Of a DNA stretch of 64,000 nucleotides, positions 22,111-33,050 are shown piece after piece; positions within the stretch are counted from its first letter, which is position 1, and every line of letters begins with the position of its first letter. Below the pieces are notes generated by a model. The model did no database searches and was not told the DNA's origin. It saw nothing but the letters and a program-made list of their open reading frames with translations. The position numbers were made by a program, and so were the translations under genes. Origin of the DNA: Casuarius casuarius (Eukaryota > Chordata > Aves > Casuariiformes > Casuariidae); the NCBI GenBank assembly GCA_003342895.1, contig PTFA01000092.1:2300435-2364434 (forward strand), in the 5' to 3' direction.

Positions 22111-23936
22111 ATATAAGCATTGTGTTTAATTTGTCCAGTTGAAAAGGATCTGCACAATTCCTGGGCCAAAACCTGAAATCAATAGAAATCTTTTTGGCTG
22201 GCTAATGCATAGCTGCATCGAATGGCATTTGGACCAAAAGGCTCTTGTGGACTGATTTGGAGCTGCTGAAAAAGTTCCTGCCCGAAGCCCTCTGCCCTGT
22301 GCAGGCGCTGCAGANGTGCGTGTGTGNGTGGGGGGGAGCTGGCTGCTGCGGTCCGCAGCCTCCCGTAGTGCTGCCTCATCCCCACTCGTCAAGAATCCAA
22401 ATTATCAACCTTGGTGCCATCACAGAGGTGGTGCAGACAGCGAGGACCGCAGTGACGGCTTGAGCCGTGCCACAGCTAAACCCAGCCCAGCTCAGTGCCG
22501 TCAGCCCCCNTGGTGCTCCTCAGCAGCGGTGAGCTCCGTGGTGTATGCAGCAGGCATAAAATAAAGTCCCAGTCTCCAAGCTTCAAGAATGAGGCCCTAA
22601 ACATAAAGATNTGGATAGATTTTGCTATTAAAGAACCACAGTGAAATCAAGAATAGACTGTGGAGGGGCTTAAAAGTCTTTCTTTGCTGATCTCATTACA
22701 AGTTAAGGCAACAAATTATATCACTTTTATATCCTTTATATAAGGTAAAGACCTGCTCTTAAAGGTAAAGACCTCACCAGAAGATAAACTCCCTTATATA
22801 TAAATCAATTACAGTACCACTTTAATAGTCCTACTTCTGGATATCAGTTCTTATCTAACCAACTCCACAAGTCCCAAAGTTCCTTTGGAAGGAAAATTCT
22901 TCCAGTAACATGCCACCATTTCCAGAACCTGAATACATAGGTTTGGTACCCAAATTTGGTACCCAATGAAAAAAAAAAAGAGAGAATATACCTGCTTGGT
23001 CCCCAGTGCATCCGGATGCAAAGGAAGATGTTAGCTGTCAAGAGTGACAGGGGAGAAGGAGAGTGAGAAGGCCTCAGAATGAGTCCCAGGAGAAGTCAAT
23101 GTGCTGCTCTTTGAGCTGCANGAGTCAGGGGTCTCCACTGAGGACCCTTGCTGAAAAATTTCCCTCAAAATAAAAGTTACAGCAGCTCGTGAACCACAGA
23201 GTAGAGTTGTGGGGGAGCTGATGCAGAAAGCCCCACTGCGCGTGATCACAGCTTCCTCTCGTTCTGTANTTTTGAGGGTGCAGATGAGCATGTTATCAAA
23301 CTAGACACTTATACTCACAGTTTTAGGAACCGTTAAAGGACACAGATGTGTCACTNCCTCTGCAAGGTCTGTAACACTAAGGTCCTTCACATACTTGCTC
23401 CNAGCTGTTCTCTTTGGTGTTTGGGGGCTTTTGATAGCAGAGGGCCATGGNCTGGGTTTGTTTTATTTGTTTTATAGTGCATTTCTAGCCATTGCACTTG
23501 CAAAGATGAAGTGTTAATAATGCTGAGGTGTCTGGGTGAATCTCCAGCAAGGCTGGCCTAAAAGCTCCAAGAGGAGGAATTGTCCCATGCATCTCGGTGC
23601 TCAGGGATGATGACTTAAACACTCATTATTTCAGAAAGAAAGGAGATTATAAAACCAAAGGACCACTCAATCCACGCAGTGTGGGAGTCTGCACATCACA
23701 GACTGGATTCACAGAGTGATCTCTGGTGAATTCTGCCNTGATTTGGGAAAGGCCAGTGGTGAAGAAACCATCTCTTGGCAAGTTGTCTCGATGTTACTTC
23801 CTGAGATTTAAAAAGTGCCCTGTTCCCAGTCTGAATTTAACAGCGTCAGCTTCCAGTCACTGGGTCTTTTATAGCTCTGTCTATTAGATTGAAGAGCTCT
23901 CCAATTCTGTATTTCTGTATCCCTGTCCGGATACTT

Positions 23937-24125
23937 CTAGATTGTCATTAAGCCATCCCTTAACCTTCTCTTTGTTAAGCTAAGCGTATTGAGGTCCTTG
24001 AATCTGTCACTATAAGGCATGTTTTTCAATGCTTCAGTCACTCTCATGTGCCTTCTCTGAGCCCTTTCCCATTCATCAACATCCTTCTTGAGTCGCAGAC
24101 ACCAGAAATAGCTGCCGTGTCCCAC
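23937..24125 (-). pseudogene. CR1 ORF2 C-terminal tail remnant
   Basis: Open minus-strand segment with RVTEALKNMPYSDR and TKRRLRDGLMTI, the well-known CR1 C-terminal pattern 'ML.GLE..PY..RL..L.LFSL.KRRLRGDLI'. This is the best-preserved piece of the element and fixes its orientation. Confidence 0.75.
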
Positions 24126-24409
24126 TAGCTGTTACACCAGAGATATTTCACTCCGCTATTTTTTCAAGTTTGCAGCATTGTGTAATAGGATTCCTCCTCC
24201 CACCAGTGAATCCCTGATTCCTAGAAGCACGGCTTCACATTAAATTGGCTGATATTTATTTACATCTGATTTACAAGAGATCCAAGTCTGAGGAAGAGAA
24301 CAATCCATGTACTGCCCACAGTCCTAATCTACGTCTCAACAGCAAACTGTGATTGTGAGGATTTTTGATTTTCTAAAAATTGCTAAAAATGATAAAGTGA
24401 AACACAGCT

Positions 24410-25260
24410 CATCATTTGATGACGATTCCCCCCACACATTTGTATGTTTAAACTTACCATCTGTGTTTTCATGCATTTAGTGTGGGCCATGTTGATTTTA
24501 TATTGTTTTAGCTTCCTAATGAACGAGGCAGCATTAAGTCAAATGCCTTACAGAAGTCAAATGTAACAGTGTTGATGAAATGTACTGAATCATTCAAATC
24601 TATAATCACATTCTTTACAAAATTATATCAATTTTCTTTAATAAGCTCTATTTTCCATTAACTCATGTTGATTGTAATTAATTATTCTCCTTAAATTGTT
24701 ATTAATCAAGTTCCTTATCAGCTCCTCCATTACTTTTTCCCAAATCAACATCAGACAATCAGATTTATAATTGCACAAGTCATCCTCTTCATTCACACTT
24801 ATGCATTGGCACAATGTCAGCTTTCCTTCGCTTTTCTGGAATACTCCTAGGTTTGCAGACATTGCTGACAGTAACATTAGTGGTCCAGGGCACTCCTGGG
24901 GCAGATTTTAAAACTTCCAGGCACAAAATATCTAAAACTGTTGATCAAGAAAACCTCTAGCTGTAGTAGGTGCTGTTTAACATCCTGAATTGGAAATGGA
25001 GATATTTCATGTCATCATATAACATTGGCACTTCTCTTATTTTTTCCCCAAAATAGAAAATTTAAATAGTTAGTACCTGCCTTTTATGCATTCTTTTTCA
25101 ACATCTGTTATTCTGTCTAGACAGCTACTTTTAGACTCTTAAATCTAAAGAGCACTTCCTTATTGCCCTCAGCTCTGCTAGCCATAGATTTCACGTAAAG
25201 ATCTTCTGCTTTCCNTATCAGTTTTCTGCAATATCCTTGGGTCTGACTTACATTCCTTAT
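24410..25260 (-). pseudogene. CR1 ORF2 reverse transcriptase remnant
   Basis: Minus-strand fragments include VFQKSEGK and KVMEELIRNLI followed by NYNQHELMENRA, which correspond to the 'VFKKG...PGKVMEQLI...QHGF..GKSC' blocks of CR1 reverse transcriptases. Upstream (25,117-25,314) VSQTQGYCRKLI...ASRAEGNKEVLFRF matches the linker before the domain. I could not find the FADD-type catalytic motif. The interval 24,130-24,410, where it should lie, looks shortened and scrambled. The copy cannot be active. Confidence 0.65.
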
Positions 25261-25459
25261 TACCCCGTTTCCTTTCCTTTCCTTCCCTTTGTATGAATTT
25301 AGAGCTACGATCAATCCCCTCTGAGCTCCTTGAGTTTTTAACCAAAATGACGTTCTTTTTCTCTATTCTGAGATTTTACTAGATACCCTAGAAGCCACAA
25401 TGCTCTTAAACAGCTCTCATTCTGTTAACAATCTTCCCAGCGATCTGTCTCACTGAGGT

Positions 25460-26110
25460 ACTTACAACTCTGAAAAGGTACCTACTATGGGTTCAGGTTT
25501 TATTCTGTCTTTACTCAGCACATCAATGGAAACATGGTCACCTCCATGTTGACTGTACCTCAGTTTCAGATCTGTGATCAGTTCTGCAGCTGTCAAGATG
25601 ATCCTGTGGAGAATCCTCGTGGTTTTGGTTAGGAAACACTCTTCTACAACATTTAGAAATTTCAAGAACCTCTTCTGTGAGCCAAGTCACATCATTCAAG
25701 TTGAGGTTCCCCAGGACAGTGTAGGGAAATTTTCCTTAAACTTCACAGGTACGTGCTAAGGAGCCAGCAAATCCTCATTTCCAACTGAGATCTGATGGAC
25801 TGCAGAAGCATCCTCTCTTGGCTTTTATTTGTATTTGAGGTCACTTTCTCTTAAGTTTCTTGTGCTTTGGAACTCAGCAATGTCACTTTTAATATTGATT
25901 GTCCCTCCCACACCATCTTTGCCCACTCNATTCTTTCTAAATAGGTTACAACTATTGATTTTAATATTCCAGGCACATGGATTTTCTCCCCAAGTTTAAG
26001 TCATGCTCTCCAGGTAGAATTTGTACTCATAAATTAGTTGTTCCAATTCTTTTTTATTACTCAGACTCTCTGCATTGCTGTAGAGGCAATTAAAGTTCTT
26101 CTCCTCACAT
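25460..26110 (-). pseudogene. CR1 ORF2 endonuclease domain remnant
   Basis: Translating the minus strand from about 26,100 gives NCLYSNAESLSNKKELEQL, the counterpart of the conserved start of CR1 endonucleases (the 'NARSL.NK' motif). A stop follows, then NLFRKN and KDGVGGTINIKSDIAEF, matching the 'LFRKDR.GRRGGGVALYIK' block. Near 25,500-25,600 LTAAELITDLKL and GGDHVSIDV match the 'LTN.EELI.DVK...SDH' end of the domain. The SDH catalytic triplet appears as GDH. Several stops and frame changes make it non-functional. Confidence 0.7.
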
Positions 26111-26330
26111 CCCTTGGTGTGTTCATTAATTCTGTTCTCAGCATCTTGATTTTCTTCCTTGGNCTGGGGATGGTGATGGATGCCGAATAATTTTGTTGTT
26201 TCTTTGTGCTCTCCAGTGCCTGTTCCTGTCTGTCCAGTCCAAGTGTCCCTCCTTCCAGAAATGCCACCAGCTCAGACACCAGGTCCCTTCTGACAGCAAC
26301 CAGGAGAAACAAAACGAAAGGGAAAACCTT

Positions 26331-28854
26331 AGCTTAGCCATCGCAGGTTGCAAGCCCTGATGCATTTCAGGGTCATTGTACCATTGGATGTGGAATGGNT
26401 CAAAAAAGCCAAAATGGCTCAAAAAAGTCTTGCATCAGCTTCAGACTGTTGCCAACCTCGTCTCCTTGCGGCTCCTGAATTCCTATGGCCATCAATTCAC
26501 AAGTGCAGCCTTGTTCAGCCTGACCTGCTAGCCCACCGCAAGCATTCCCTACGCAGGCCAAGTGCCAGACAAGCACTTCTGTTGGGGTGCCACAAGTACA
26601 TCACATTTGGGGAATACTATATCTTGCTTTTTTGCCCCCAGGGGATTTCCAGGGGTTTTTGCAGACCCCAGTGATAGGGGCTGGGCTCAGAGAAAGGAGG
26701 CACAGTGCTTAGGGCAGCTGTACATAGTTCGTCTGAGATCCTGATGGGGCTGGACAACCTGCTTGGCTTAGAGCTTCATTCGTTGCTTGGGATTTGAAGG
26801 TTTCATTTCACCTTCTCATCTCCTACATTTGGCATGTGCTTCAAGGTTATGTTGGCTTGAATCCAGTCAAGGCCAAGCTGTGCTGACCTCATAACATGCT
26901 TGTGCTCATTTTAACTGGCACTGTTGGAAAGGGAAAAAAATCTGTTATTGCAGGTCCTAAGCAGTTTGCGGCCAAGGGCTAGAACAGAGACTTCTGATGA
27001 TTTTGAAAAGTCTTCTGTCTGGATGATTTTGTTTACAGGTGATGCATGNTAATGAATTATGGCTAGGGAATCATTTCAAAGCAGAATGAAAACACAGCAG
27101 TTCTCCAGATCCAGCCCTTTGCTGGGCTCAGTGACTGGGGCCTGTCCCTGCTCTTGAAAATAGACCCCGCCACCTTTTTTAATCCAGCCGAGTATTTTGG
27201 GGCAAATCTCAGAGTAGAGAAGTACAAGGGAACAGAATGTAAAGTCTGTAAAATAAACAAGCTACAAAATGCCTCCAGGTTGCTCTAAATTATGCATCCT
27301 TACTGTTGGGAAATGTTCAAGGTTGTCATTTTCTTCGAACAGCTCCCTTCCCGGATACTTGTCTTCATTTTCTGGAATGCCTCTGCTGCNGGTTTATGGT
27401 TGCTTTTCCTTCCCTTTTGCTACCTTTTAAACAATTTCTCAGCTATCTTTTAAAATTCAGAACATGATGAGTGAAATTCCCCCTTGGCCAAGGAGTTGGG
27501 GAATGGAAAAGGGATAAATGGTCTCTATTAACAGAGTGTTACTTGCTGTAATGCAAGTGCCGTCACAGCCCCCTNTCAGTATTTTCCCCGCGTTTGAACA
27601 CAGAAGTGACACACCACGCGGTACCTGCAGGTGCAGCCTGTCACAGCCCCGATCCTTTGGTTGTGCAGAGATGGGAACTTCGCCAGGGCAAACTATAGCA
27701 CCCTTCTGCCCTGCCTGGGTTTCTGCCCCATGGAAAGCGAGTCATGGAGCACAGAAAACTGGTGTATCCCCCACAAGGAGTCTGGATGGGGAAGGAACGT
27801 GAGGGCACAAGGTTGGTCCAAAGGGACCTGGAGGACTCCAGAAGTGCTGGGGACTGAGGAGAAAACACATTTGTGGTCCTTTCATTTTTCTAGTTCANGA
27901 AGTGCCTTGACTTTTGGCCAGGCTTACAGTGTTCCTATATGAGATGCATTTGCGTGATTCAAAATAATCCGCTTGGATTAGAGAGCAATTAAAAATGCAA
28001 GTTAAAAAGGTGGTAGGNAGTAGCTATGAAGGCCCAAGCAAGGCTACAGCCTGGCCGTGGTGGCAGGGGTGGAGGTGGAACAGGGCCCTGGGAGGGCAGG
28101 GAGTGACCCAGGGAAGCTGGGCTGAACACGCCGCTCATCATGTTCGTCAGTGATGAGCTTTCCTTGGAGATCATGGGTGTCAGTGCCTCTAAAAACCAGT
28201 CCCAGGGTGCTGTTTTCTGTACCTAGCTGAAAAAATTGCCCTAAGGGAAGCGAACTGCCCGTCTTATGCATGGGCTCATGCCTCCCCTTCTGCTACTGCT
28301 GAGGCCGGGGCTGTTTTGGGGTTGCATTTGCAAAGACAGAGGGTCCGTGCAGTTGTGCAGGACGGAGGAAGCATTCTTGACACAGCCCCGCTGTGAAAAT
28401 GTGGTGTCTCTTCTGGGAAAAAGTCTGTGTTGCTGGTTTTCTTAATGTGATTTGGTGTTTGGTTTAGTTATGAATTTCCTTTTCCCATTGTAGCTTTTTT
28501 TCTTTATTAAAACCTCTAAATTTCATTAGTTTGCACTTACAAAAATAAACCTGGCATCACCAGTGAGCTCTCCTCTGATTGTGTCATCGATTTACCCTGT
28601 CACTGAAGCAGTCCTGTGTCACACCTGGCACCGTGACAGGGACGTACTTCAATATTGCGGCTGACTGCAGTCACGTGTGCTGCCTGGAAGCGGAGACGTA
28701 CTTTCATGGACTTTCGTGATTAGGAACTTTGGTTTCAAGGTTTCAAGGAAAAAAAAAAGAGGATGGTAAATTTAATTCCTGCATCTTAGTCATTGCTGAA
28801 CCATGGGTCATTAACCATACATTAGCAGTGCTAGCAATTTTTCATGGGAGCTAC
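26331..28854. other. Non-coding DNA, no gene recognised
   Basis: Mixed sequence to the right of the LINE. Frames of up to about 108 codons on either strand lack domains. Nine bases before 28,750 a small duplication (GGTTTCAA twice, 28,731-28,746) precedes a run of A. Nothing else is seen. Confidence 0.5.
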
Positions 28855-29005
28855 CGTCCCGACGCGGCACGACGCTGCCCTGCTCCCAGCCGGCCCCGCC
28901 GCGGCGACCGGCGCGGGATGCTCGGCGGTGCGGGACACGCGTGCCGCGGGCTTGGGCTGCAGAGCCGAGAGGAGAGCTCAGAAAGGTCGCCGGCTCGAGT
29001 GTGAG
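28855..29005. promoter_or_regulatory. CpG-rich islet
   Basis: About 150 bp with very dense CpG (GACGCGGCACGACG, CCGCCGCGGCGACCGGCGCG) between AT-rich flanks. Too short for a classical CpG island, and no exon signal is attached. Confidence 0.4.
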
Positions 29006-29429
29006 CGTAACTAATAGCATATAAGTGTCTTGGGCATGGTGATTTCTGTCATATTTTATGTTAAAACACCTTCTTGTCTGATATAATATCCCAGCTCAGT
29101 TCCTTATCGTCTCCCCACACTCCCATTCATTTGCAACCATTATAGCTAGCCAAAGGTTAAACTATTTCAGGATTCAGACATGCGGTCAAGTACTCTGATG
29201 GCCTTAAATGAACAAACACCATTTGTTGCTAATAGAAAACGAGTTCTTTTTCTTAATGAAAAAGTCCCATGTGTCTTGCAGAGTAAAAGATAAATTCGTG
29301 GACTTGCGAAAGGCAGGAGCGCTGTCCCAAGAAGCGCTGAGCACCAGGCAGTGCGGGGAAGCTCCCCGCACACACTCACGACGTCAGTCTGTCCGCGGGC
29401 TTGACAAACAGCCCGAGGTAGCAGGCTCC
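29006..29429. other. Non-coding AT-rich DNA
   Basis: AT-rich sequence with no recognisable gene. Frames at 29,167-29,379 (minus) and 29,208-29,471 (plus) overlap each other and carry no domain. Confidence 0.45.
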
Positions 29430-29660
29430 TTTAATAGGTTTCAGAGTTTTATTTATAGCCCCTTTGAATAAGTGCAGCTGATACTTAAGATCGGCAGATT
29501 TAATGACAGCAAGCTGGCAAAAGGCCAGAACTGCAAATAGTGCCGCTAAAAGTCTTCTCTGCTATAAAATTTGTTTAATGTAAGAAATCATATCGTGCAG
29601 ATTTTTGCCTGGCATTTTTATAATTAGCAGGAGAAATCTCCATTTCATTCCTAAGAGCAA
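29430..29660. promoter_or_regulatory. Candidate conserved non-coding element
   Basis: AT-rich, repeat-free block with TTTTATTTATAGCC, GATACTTAAGATCGGCAG, ATTTAATGACAGCAAG and TATAATTAGCAGGAG words. It sits between two CpG islets, an arrangement seen around developmental enhancers and promoters. Function is inferred. Confidence 0.3.
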
Positions 29661-29759
29661 CTGGGATTTTATGGGATACGGCTGTCTTTCGGTGTTTTTT
29701 TTTTAATTTATCTTTACATTTGGAGGGGCAAGGGACTGTTGCAATCGGAGCCCAAGGGA

Positions 29760-30065
29760 AGGAGAGCGTCCTGACCGCCGATTGCCTCTCAGTTCCCTGA
29801 GGGGCACAGCCGGCCCCGGAGGCGTTGCCCCAGGGCTGCCCTTCTTCCATTTGCATCGTTTTTCCTTTCCACCAGCGACTGCACATGAGAGGATTTCCCT
29901 CCGTCCCCTGGCAGCGTTGCCACCGCGTGCCCTGTGTCTCCGCGTCCCCCGGGGCAGGCTGACGCGCTGGGAGGGGACTTGGGCTCTTCTCGGCTCCCTC
30001 CCGGCCGCAGCCCCGGCAGGGCAAGGATTGCGCCCCACGTAGCACCCATCCCTGGCCCAGCACCG
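29760..30065. promoter_or_regulatory. CpG-rich islet
   Basis: About 300 bp of GC-rich, CpG-containing sequence; several overlapping frames on both strands (the longest minus, 29,575-30,120, 181 codons) are open but read as low-complexity Arg/Pro/Ala products without a domain. Confidence 0.4.
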
Positions 30066-30166
30066 GCCAGGCCCTGCTCTGGGATGGTCTCACTTGGTTG
30101 ATATTTGATAAGTCTGCCATACTTCGCCTTAAAGGACCATCTCAGATTTTTGAATAACTATTTTAT

Positions 30167-30194
30167 ATAGAGAGGTTTTTAGAAACCTCTCTAT
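30167..30194. repeat. Perfect 12-bp inverted repeat, 4-nt loop
   Basis: ATAGAGAGGTTT (30,167-30,178), loop TTAG, then AAACCTCTCTAT (30,183-30,194): a perfect 12-bp stem, read directly. It is AT-flanked. It could form a hairpin in RNA, but it is too short for a typical microRNA precursor and no known family is recognised. Confidence 0.95.
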
Positions 30195-30339
30195 TGTATA
30201 TAGCAACCTCTTAAAAATACCTCAGACTGAATTATTTTATTCCTTTTTTTTTTTTCCTTCCTGTGTCTCCAGTAGAGCAGAAATGAGCCTGGCTGTTTTC
30301 GCTTACTAACCACAACAACAAATTACTCTAACAACACAC

Positions 30340-30500
30340 AGTGCAGCCTCCTGCACCTCGCGGCCCGCGATCGTCCTCGTCAGCAGCGCCGGAGACGGCA
30401 GGGCGTCTCGGGGAACAGCGCTTGCTAGCGAGCATCTGCCGCGGGGCTTGCAGAGGGAGCGCGACGCTGTGTTTGGAGAAGAGATATTGCATCTCACAAC
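30340..30500. promoter_or_regulatory. CpG-rich islet
   Basis: About 160 bp with dense CpG (CGCGGCCCGCGATCGTCCTCG near 30,359). Open frames on both strands overlap and have no domain. Confidence 0.35.
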
Positions 30501-31779
30501 CCGAGCCACCCTCCACGCGGCTTCACGAAAGTCTTTTTTATTGCCTTACAGGTTTGCCTTTTCTGAGGGAGCAGTGCCATAGAAAAAATTACATTTGTGG
30601 GACAATAAAAAGCAAACAAAACAATAACAAAAATCAAAGGGCTTGAAATCCTATCAGGTTTCTCATGTGGACACGCAGATGCAGTCAGAAGCTCTCTGCC
30701 TATGACACAGCCGCAGAATGACCCTCTCAATAACATCTAGCTCCTGCTCTTCCTCCTCTCGGGGGAGACGGCTCCTTTCCTTGCGCCATGGCAGGCAGCT
30801 CACCCCTTTCTCTTCACCGTGGGCACTCGGTCACCTCCTCCACTGGTGGAAGAGCAGAGAATTAGGTCATTCCCCATTTTATTTTATAAAGGGCCCCCTT
30901 CCAATGCGTCCCCTAGCTGCACCTCTCGGAGTGGCTGTCAGGGCTCACCCCTGCGTGGGTCACCCTGTCCCAAGGAGGCTGATGGACTTTCCTTAGGGAA
31001 GCGGAGGAGAAGGATTATTCTGAGCCTCTGTATGGGAACAGTTTTCCCGGCATTTGCACTGTATAGCAACAGCCTCCGGACCTCCCACCAGCCCAGCTAG
31101 ACACGGATTTTGGTCCAGATCCTTCCCATTACGGAGATTAACCATGCACAAGTCACCAGCCAGCGCTGTGATTTACTTTACCCATTTCTGTAATGGGCCT
31201 AGCACTTGCCTTGCTACGAGATGGGCTGATATTTATAGACACACTTTGGATCCTAGATAAAATGTTATATCTTTAGTTCAAGATGGGAAAGATGATTAGT
31301 GTGCTTCCCGTGCGATATGGTTTAAAGTTAAGGTACATCGGTAGTGCTCTTAATGTTAAAAACGTGTGCCTTAATGCCTTGCTGAACTGGGACCTACATT
31401 TACAGGAAGTTTTTAAATTAAAAAAGGAGTGGGAATGAAAATAATTGGGTGGATGATGCTGCAAAAGGTGCTAGGTAAGGTTTTTAACTCTGTCTCTCTT
31501 TTTTTATTATTTTTATGTTTTTTTCTAAGACATTTTCCCTCAAGGAGGATGAAAAATTGAAAGAGCTAGGCACGCTGTATCTCCTTTTCAGATACAAGCA
31601 AAAAGTACACACGCGGACATTTATTTACTGAGGAAAGGATAACTCTATCACACAAAGAAGGGAACGTGGCTCCTTCAACCGCCTCTGTGCACACAGGCAG
31701 GCAGAAAGCCCCGGGAAAGCAAATCCTGCCCCAAAATGGGTCCTGCCTGACCTGCATGGTGCATGTGCTGGCCCGAGGA
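30501..31779. other. Non-coding DNA, no gene recognised
   Basis: Mixed to AT-rich sequence, including T-rich tracts near 31,495-31,525. No exon, RNA gene or repeat family identified. Confidence 0.5.
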
Positions 31780-32165
31780 GCTGCTCCTGCCAGGCTCCGT
31801 CCGGGCGGCCACCGCGGGGGAACCGGCAGTGGGGACAAACGAACCTCGTGCCCTGGCACGGCAGTGTCCCATTACGGGTGATAACCAGTCCACTCGCAGA
31901 AGAGGCCCGTGGCTGCCCCTACGTGTGTTTAGACCTGCGTTTCACCCACATCACTCGCAGGGGTCCCCAAAGGCCCCTTGGTGCTGCTGGGGGCAGCTGA
32001 CCTTGTGAGAGGTTTGCTGATGCTGGTGGAGCAGCGAGTCCCGAGGCTGCAGCCCGCCGTGCCCGCGCCGCAGGTGTGACCGCACGCAGCTGCGCCGGCC
32101 CCGCTGGGACACCCGGCCCGGCGCTCCGCGGCAGCCAGGGCCCGCGCCGGGGGAAGCGTAGGGGA
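31780..32165. promoter_or_regulatory. CpG-rich islet
   Basis: GC-rich block whose densest CpG part is at 32,040-32,160 (CCGCCGTGCCCGCGCCGC). No exon signature. It may pair with the next islet at 32.64 kb as one broken island. Confidence 0.4.
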
Positions 32166-32639
32166 AAGGTTAGCGCTGCTTGAGCACACCGGTTTTCAGT
32201 GGCATCTAGGAACGGTGCCCCTGGAAGTCTGATGAATTAACCCTCCACGAACACATATTGTGCCGTAAGGAGGGCTGCGCAGCTTTGCTTCTCACCAAGT
32301 ACCTTCCTCCTAAGCACCTCGCTATGCAACGGGAGAGAGGTTGGTACCGATGCGATTAGCGGCGTAGGCTTGTATTTTGACCCCAAAAAAGACATCACAA
32401 GATTTTGAAACTGACTGCCAAAAATCTGTGAGGAGGCATCGCCCCTGAGGGCTCGAGGCGTAGGCAGGCTGAGCATCTCTCCTTCCAGGTCACTGGCTGC
32501 TTCTCCTTCTCCCCGTAGGTGTTACGAACGCAGAGGCTTGGCCCTCAAACTGGGTCTGTCCAAGCGAGTTCGCTGTGTGATTCACATCTGTGAGTCAAGC
32601 ACAGTGACTTGAAATTTGCTCTTTCCACCCTGCTGTATT
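32166..32639. other. Non-coding DNA between two CpG-rich islets
   Basis: Mixed sequence. A T/C tract ending CCCCGTAG at 32,517 resembles a plus-strand splice acceptor just before the next islet. Nothing else recognised. Confidence 0.4.
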
Positions 32640-33050
32640 CAAGGGCGGGACGAAGCAACACGCAATCGCTCTGAAAGGCGGCCGGGGCTCCGGGAGGATT
32701 TCGGGAGCTCTCTGCGGGGTGAGCAGACCGATCTCTGTGACACCTTTCGCCCCTCTTTGGGCCATCCTGCAGCTCGTAGCAATCTCTGGCCTCTGCTTTT
32801 TCCTTCGTCCAGGTCCGGGTGGGCTCACCGGGTTTCTCCGGAGCCCTGTCCTTGGAGGAGGTCAGATGCGAGGCATCAGGCCTGCAAAGGGCTTTGGGTT
32901 GCACTGGATGCCTCGCTCCAGAACCACCCGCTGTCTCCGATCCGTGGGGTCCCGCAGGCAGCCCGGCCGGCCGGGTCCCTTCGGACGGGCGAGGCGAGAG
33001 GAGCGGGCACGGCTCAGCGCTAGTGGGAGGCAGCGGCAAAACATTTTGGC
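32640..33050. promoter_or_regulatory. CpG-rich islet
   Basis: About 400 bp, GC-rich with many CpGs. It is open in five overlapping frames, the longest being 164 codons on the minus strand from 33,039. The simultaneous openness on both strands indicates composition rather than coding. Confidence 0.45.

Larger units (their letters stand above)
21211..23759. other. Intron or intergenic DNA beside the exon candidate
   Basis: No further exon recognised. Small local repeats occur: a 13-bp direct repeat AAGGTAAAGACCT at 22,742-22,754 and 22,762-22,774, and a tandem copy of TTTGGTACCCAA at 22,942-22,966. Many of the window's isolated N bases fall here. A GC-rich patch (22,260-22,520) is open in several frames without a domain. 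A diverged 'taccctgaaattaatagg' phrase near 21,780 may be another scrap of ancient repeat. Confidence 0.45.
23760..26330 (-). mobile_element. Ancient degenerate CR1-type LINE
   Basis: About 2.5 kb reads, on the minus strand, as the ORF2 region of a chicken-repeat-1 family non-LTR retrotransposon, with its 5' side at the right and 3' side at the left. Recognisable in order are an endonuclease start (25.8-26.1 kb), the endonuclease end (25.46-25.67 kb), a linker to the reverse transcriptase (about 25.1-25.26 kb), reverse transcriptase fragments (about 24.4-24.95 kb) and the C-terminal tail (23.94-24.13 kb). The plus strand also matches, from memory, the abundant turtle/crocodilian CR1 consensus (for example GTCAAATGCCTTACAGAAGT near 24,537). 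Every domain carries stops or frameshifts, so it is dead and old. Target-site duplications were not found. Confidence 0.85.
20505..28018. other. Block of scattered ambiguous bases (N)
   Basis: Twenty-two single N bases fall in this 7.5 kb (20505, 21119, 21986, 22315, 22327, 22510, 22611, 23121, 23269, 23356, 23402, 23451, 23738, 25215, 25929, 26163, 26399, 27049, 27390, 27575, 27898, 28018). Only one other occurs in the window (35,521). The sharp edges point to a lower-quality contig piece or unresolved consensus, so frames here may hide sequencing errors. Confidence 0.95.

Noticed and set aside
32545..33039. 164-codon minus-strand frame
   Set aside because: Lies in a CpG islet where up to five frames on both strands are open; composition effect.
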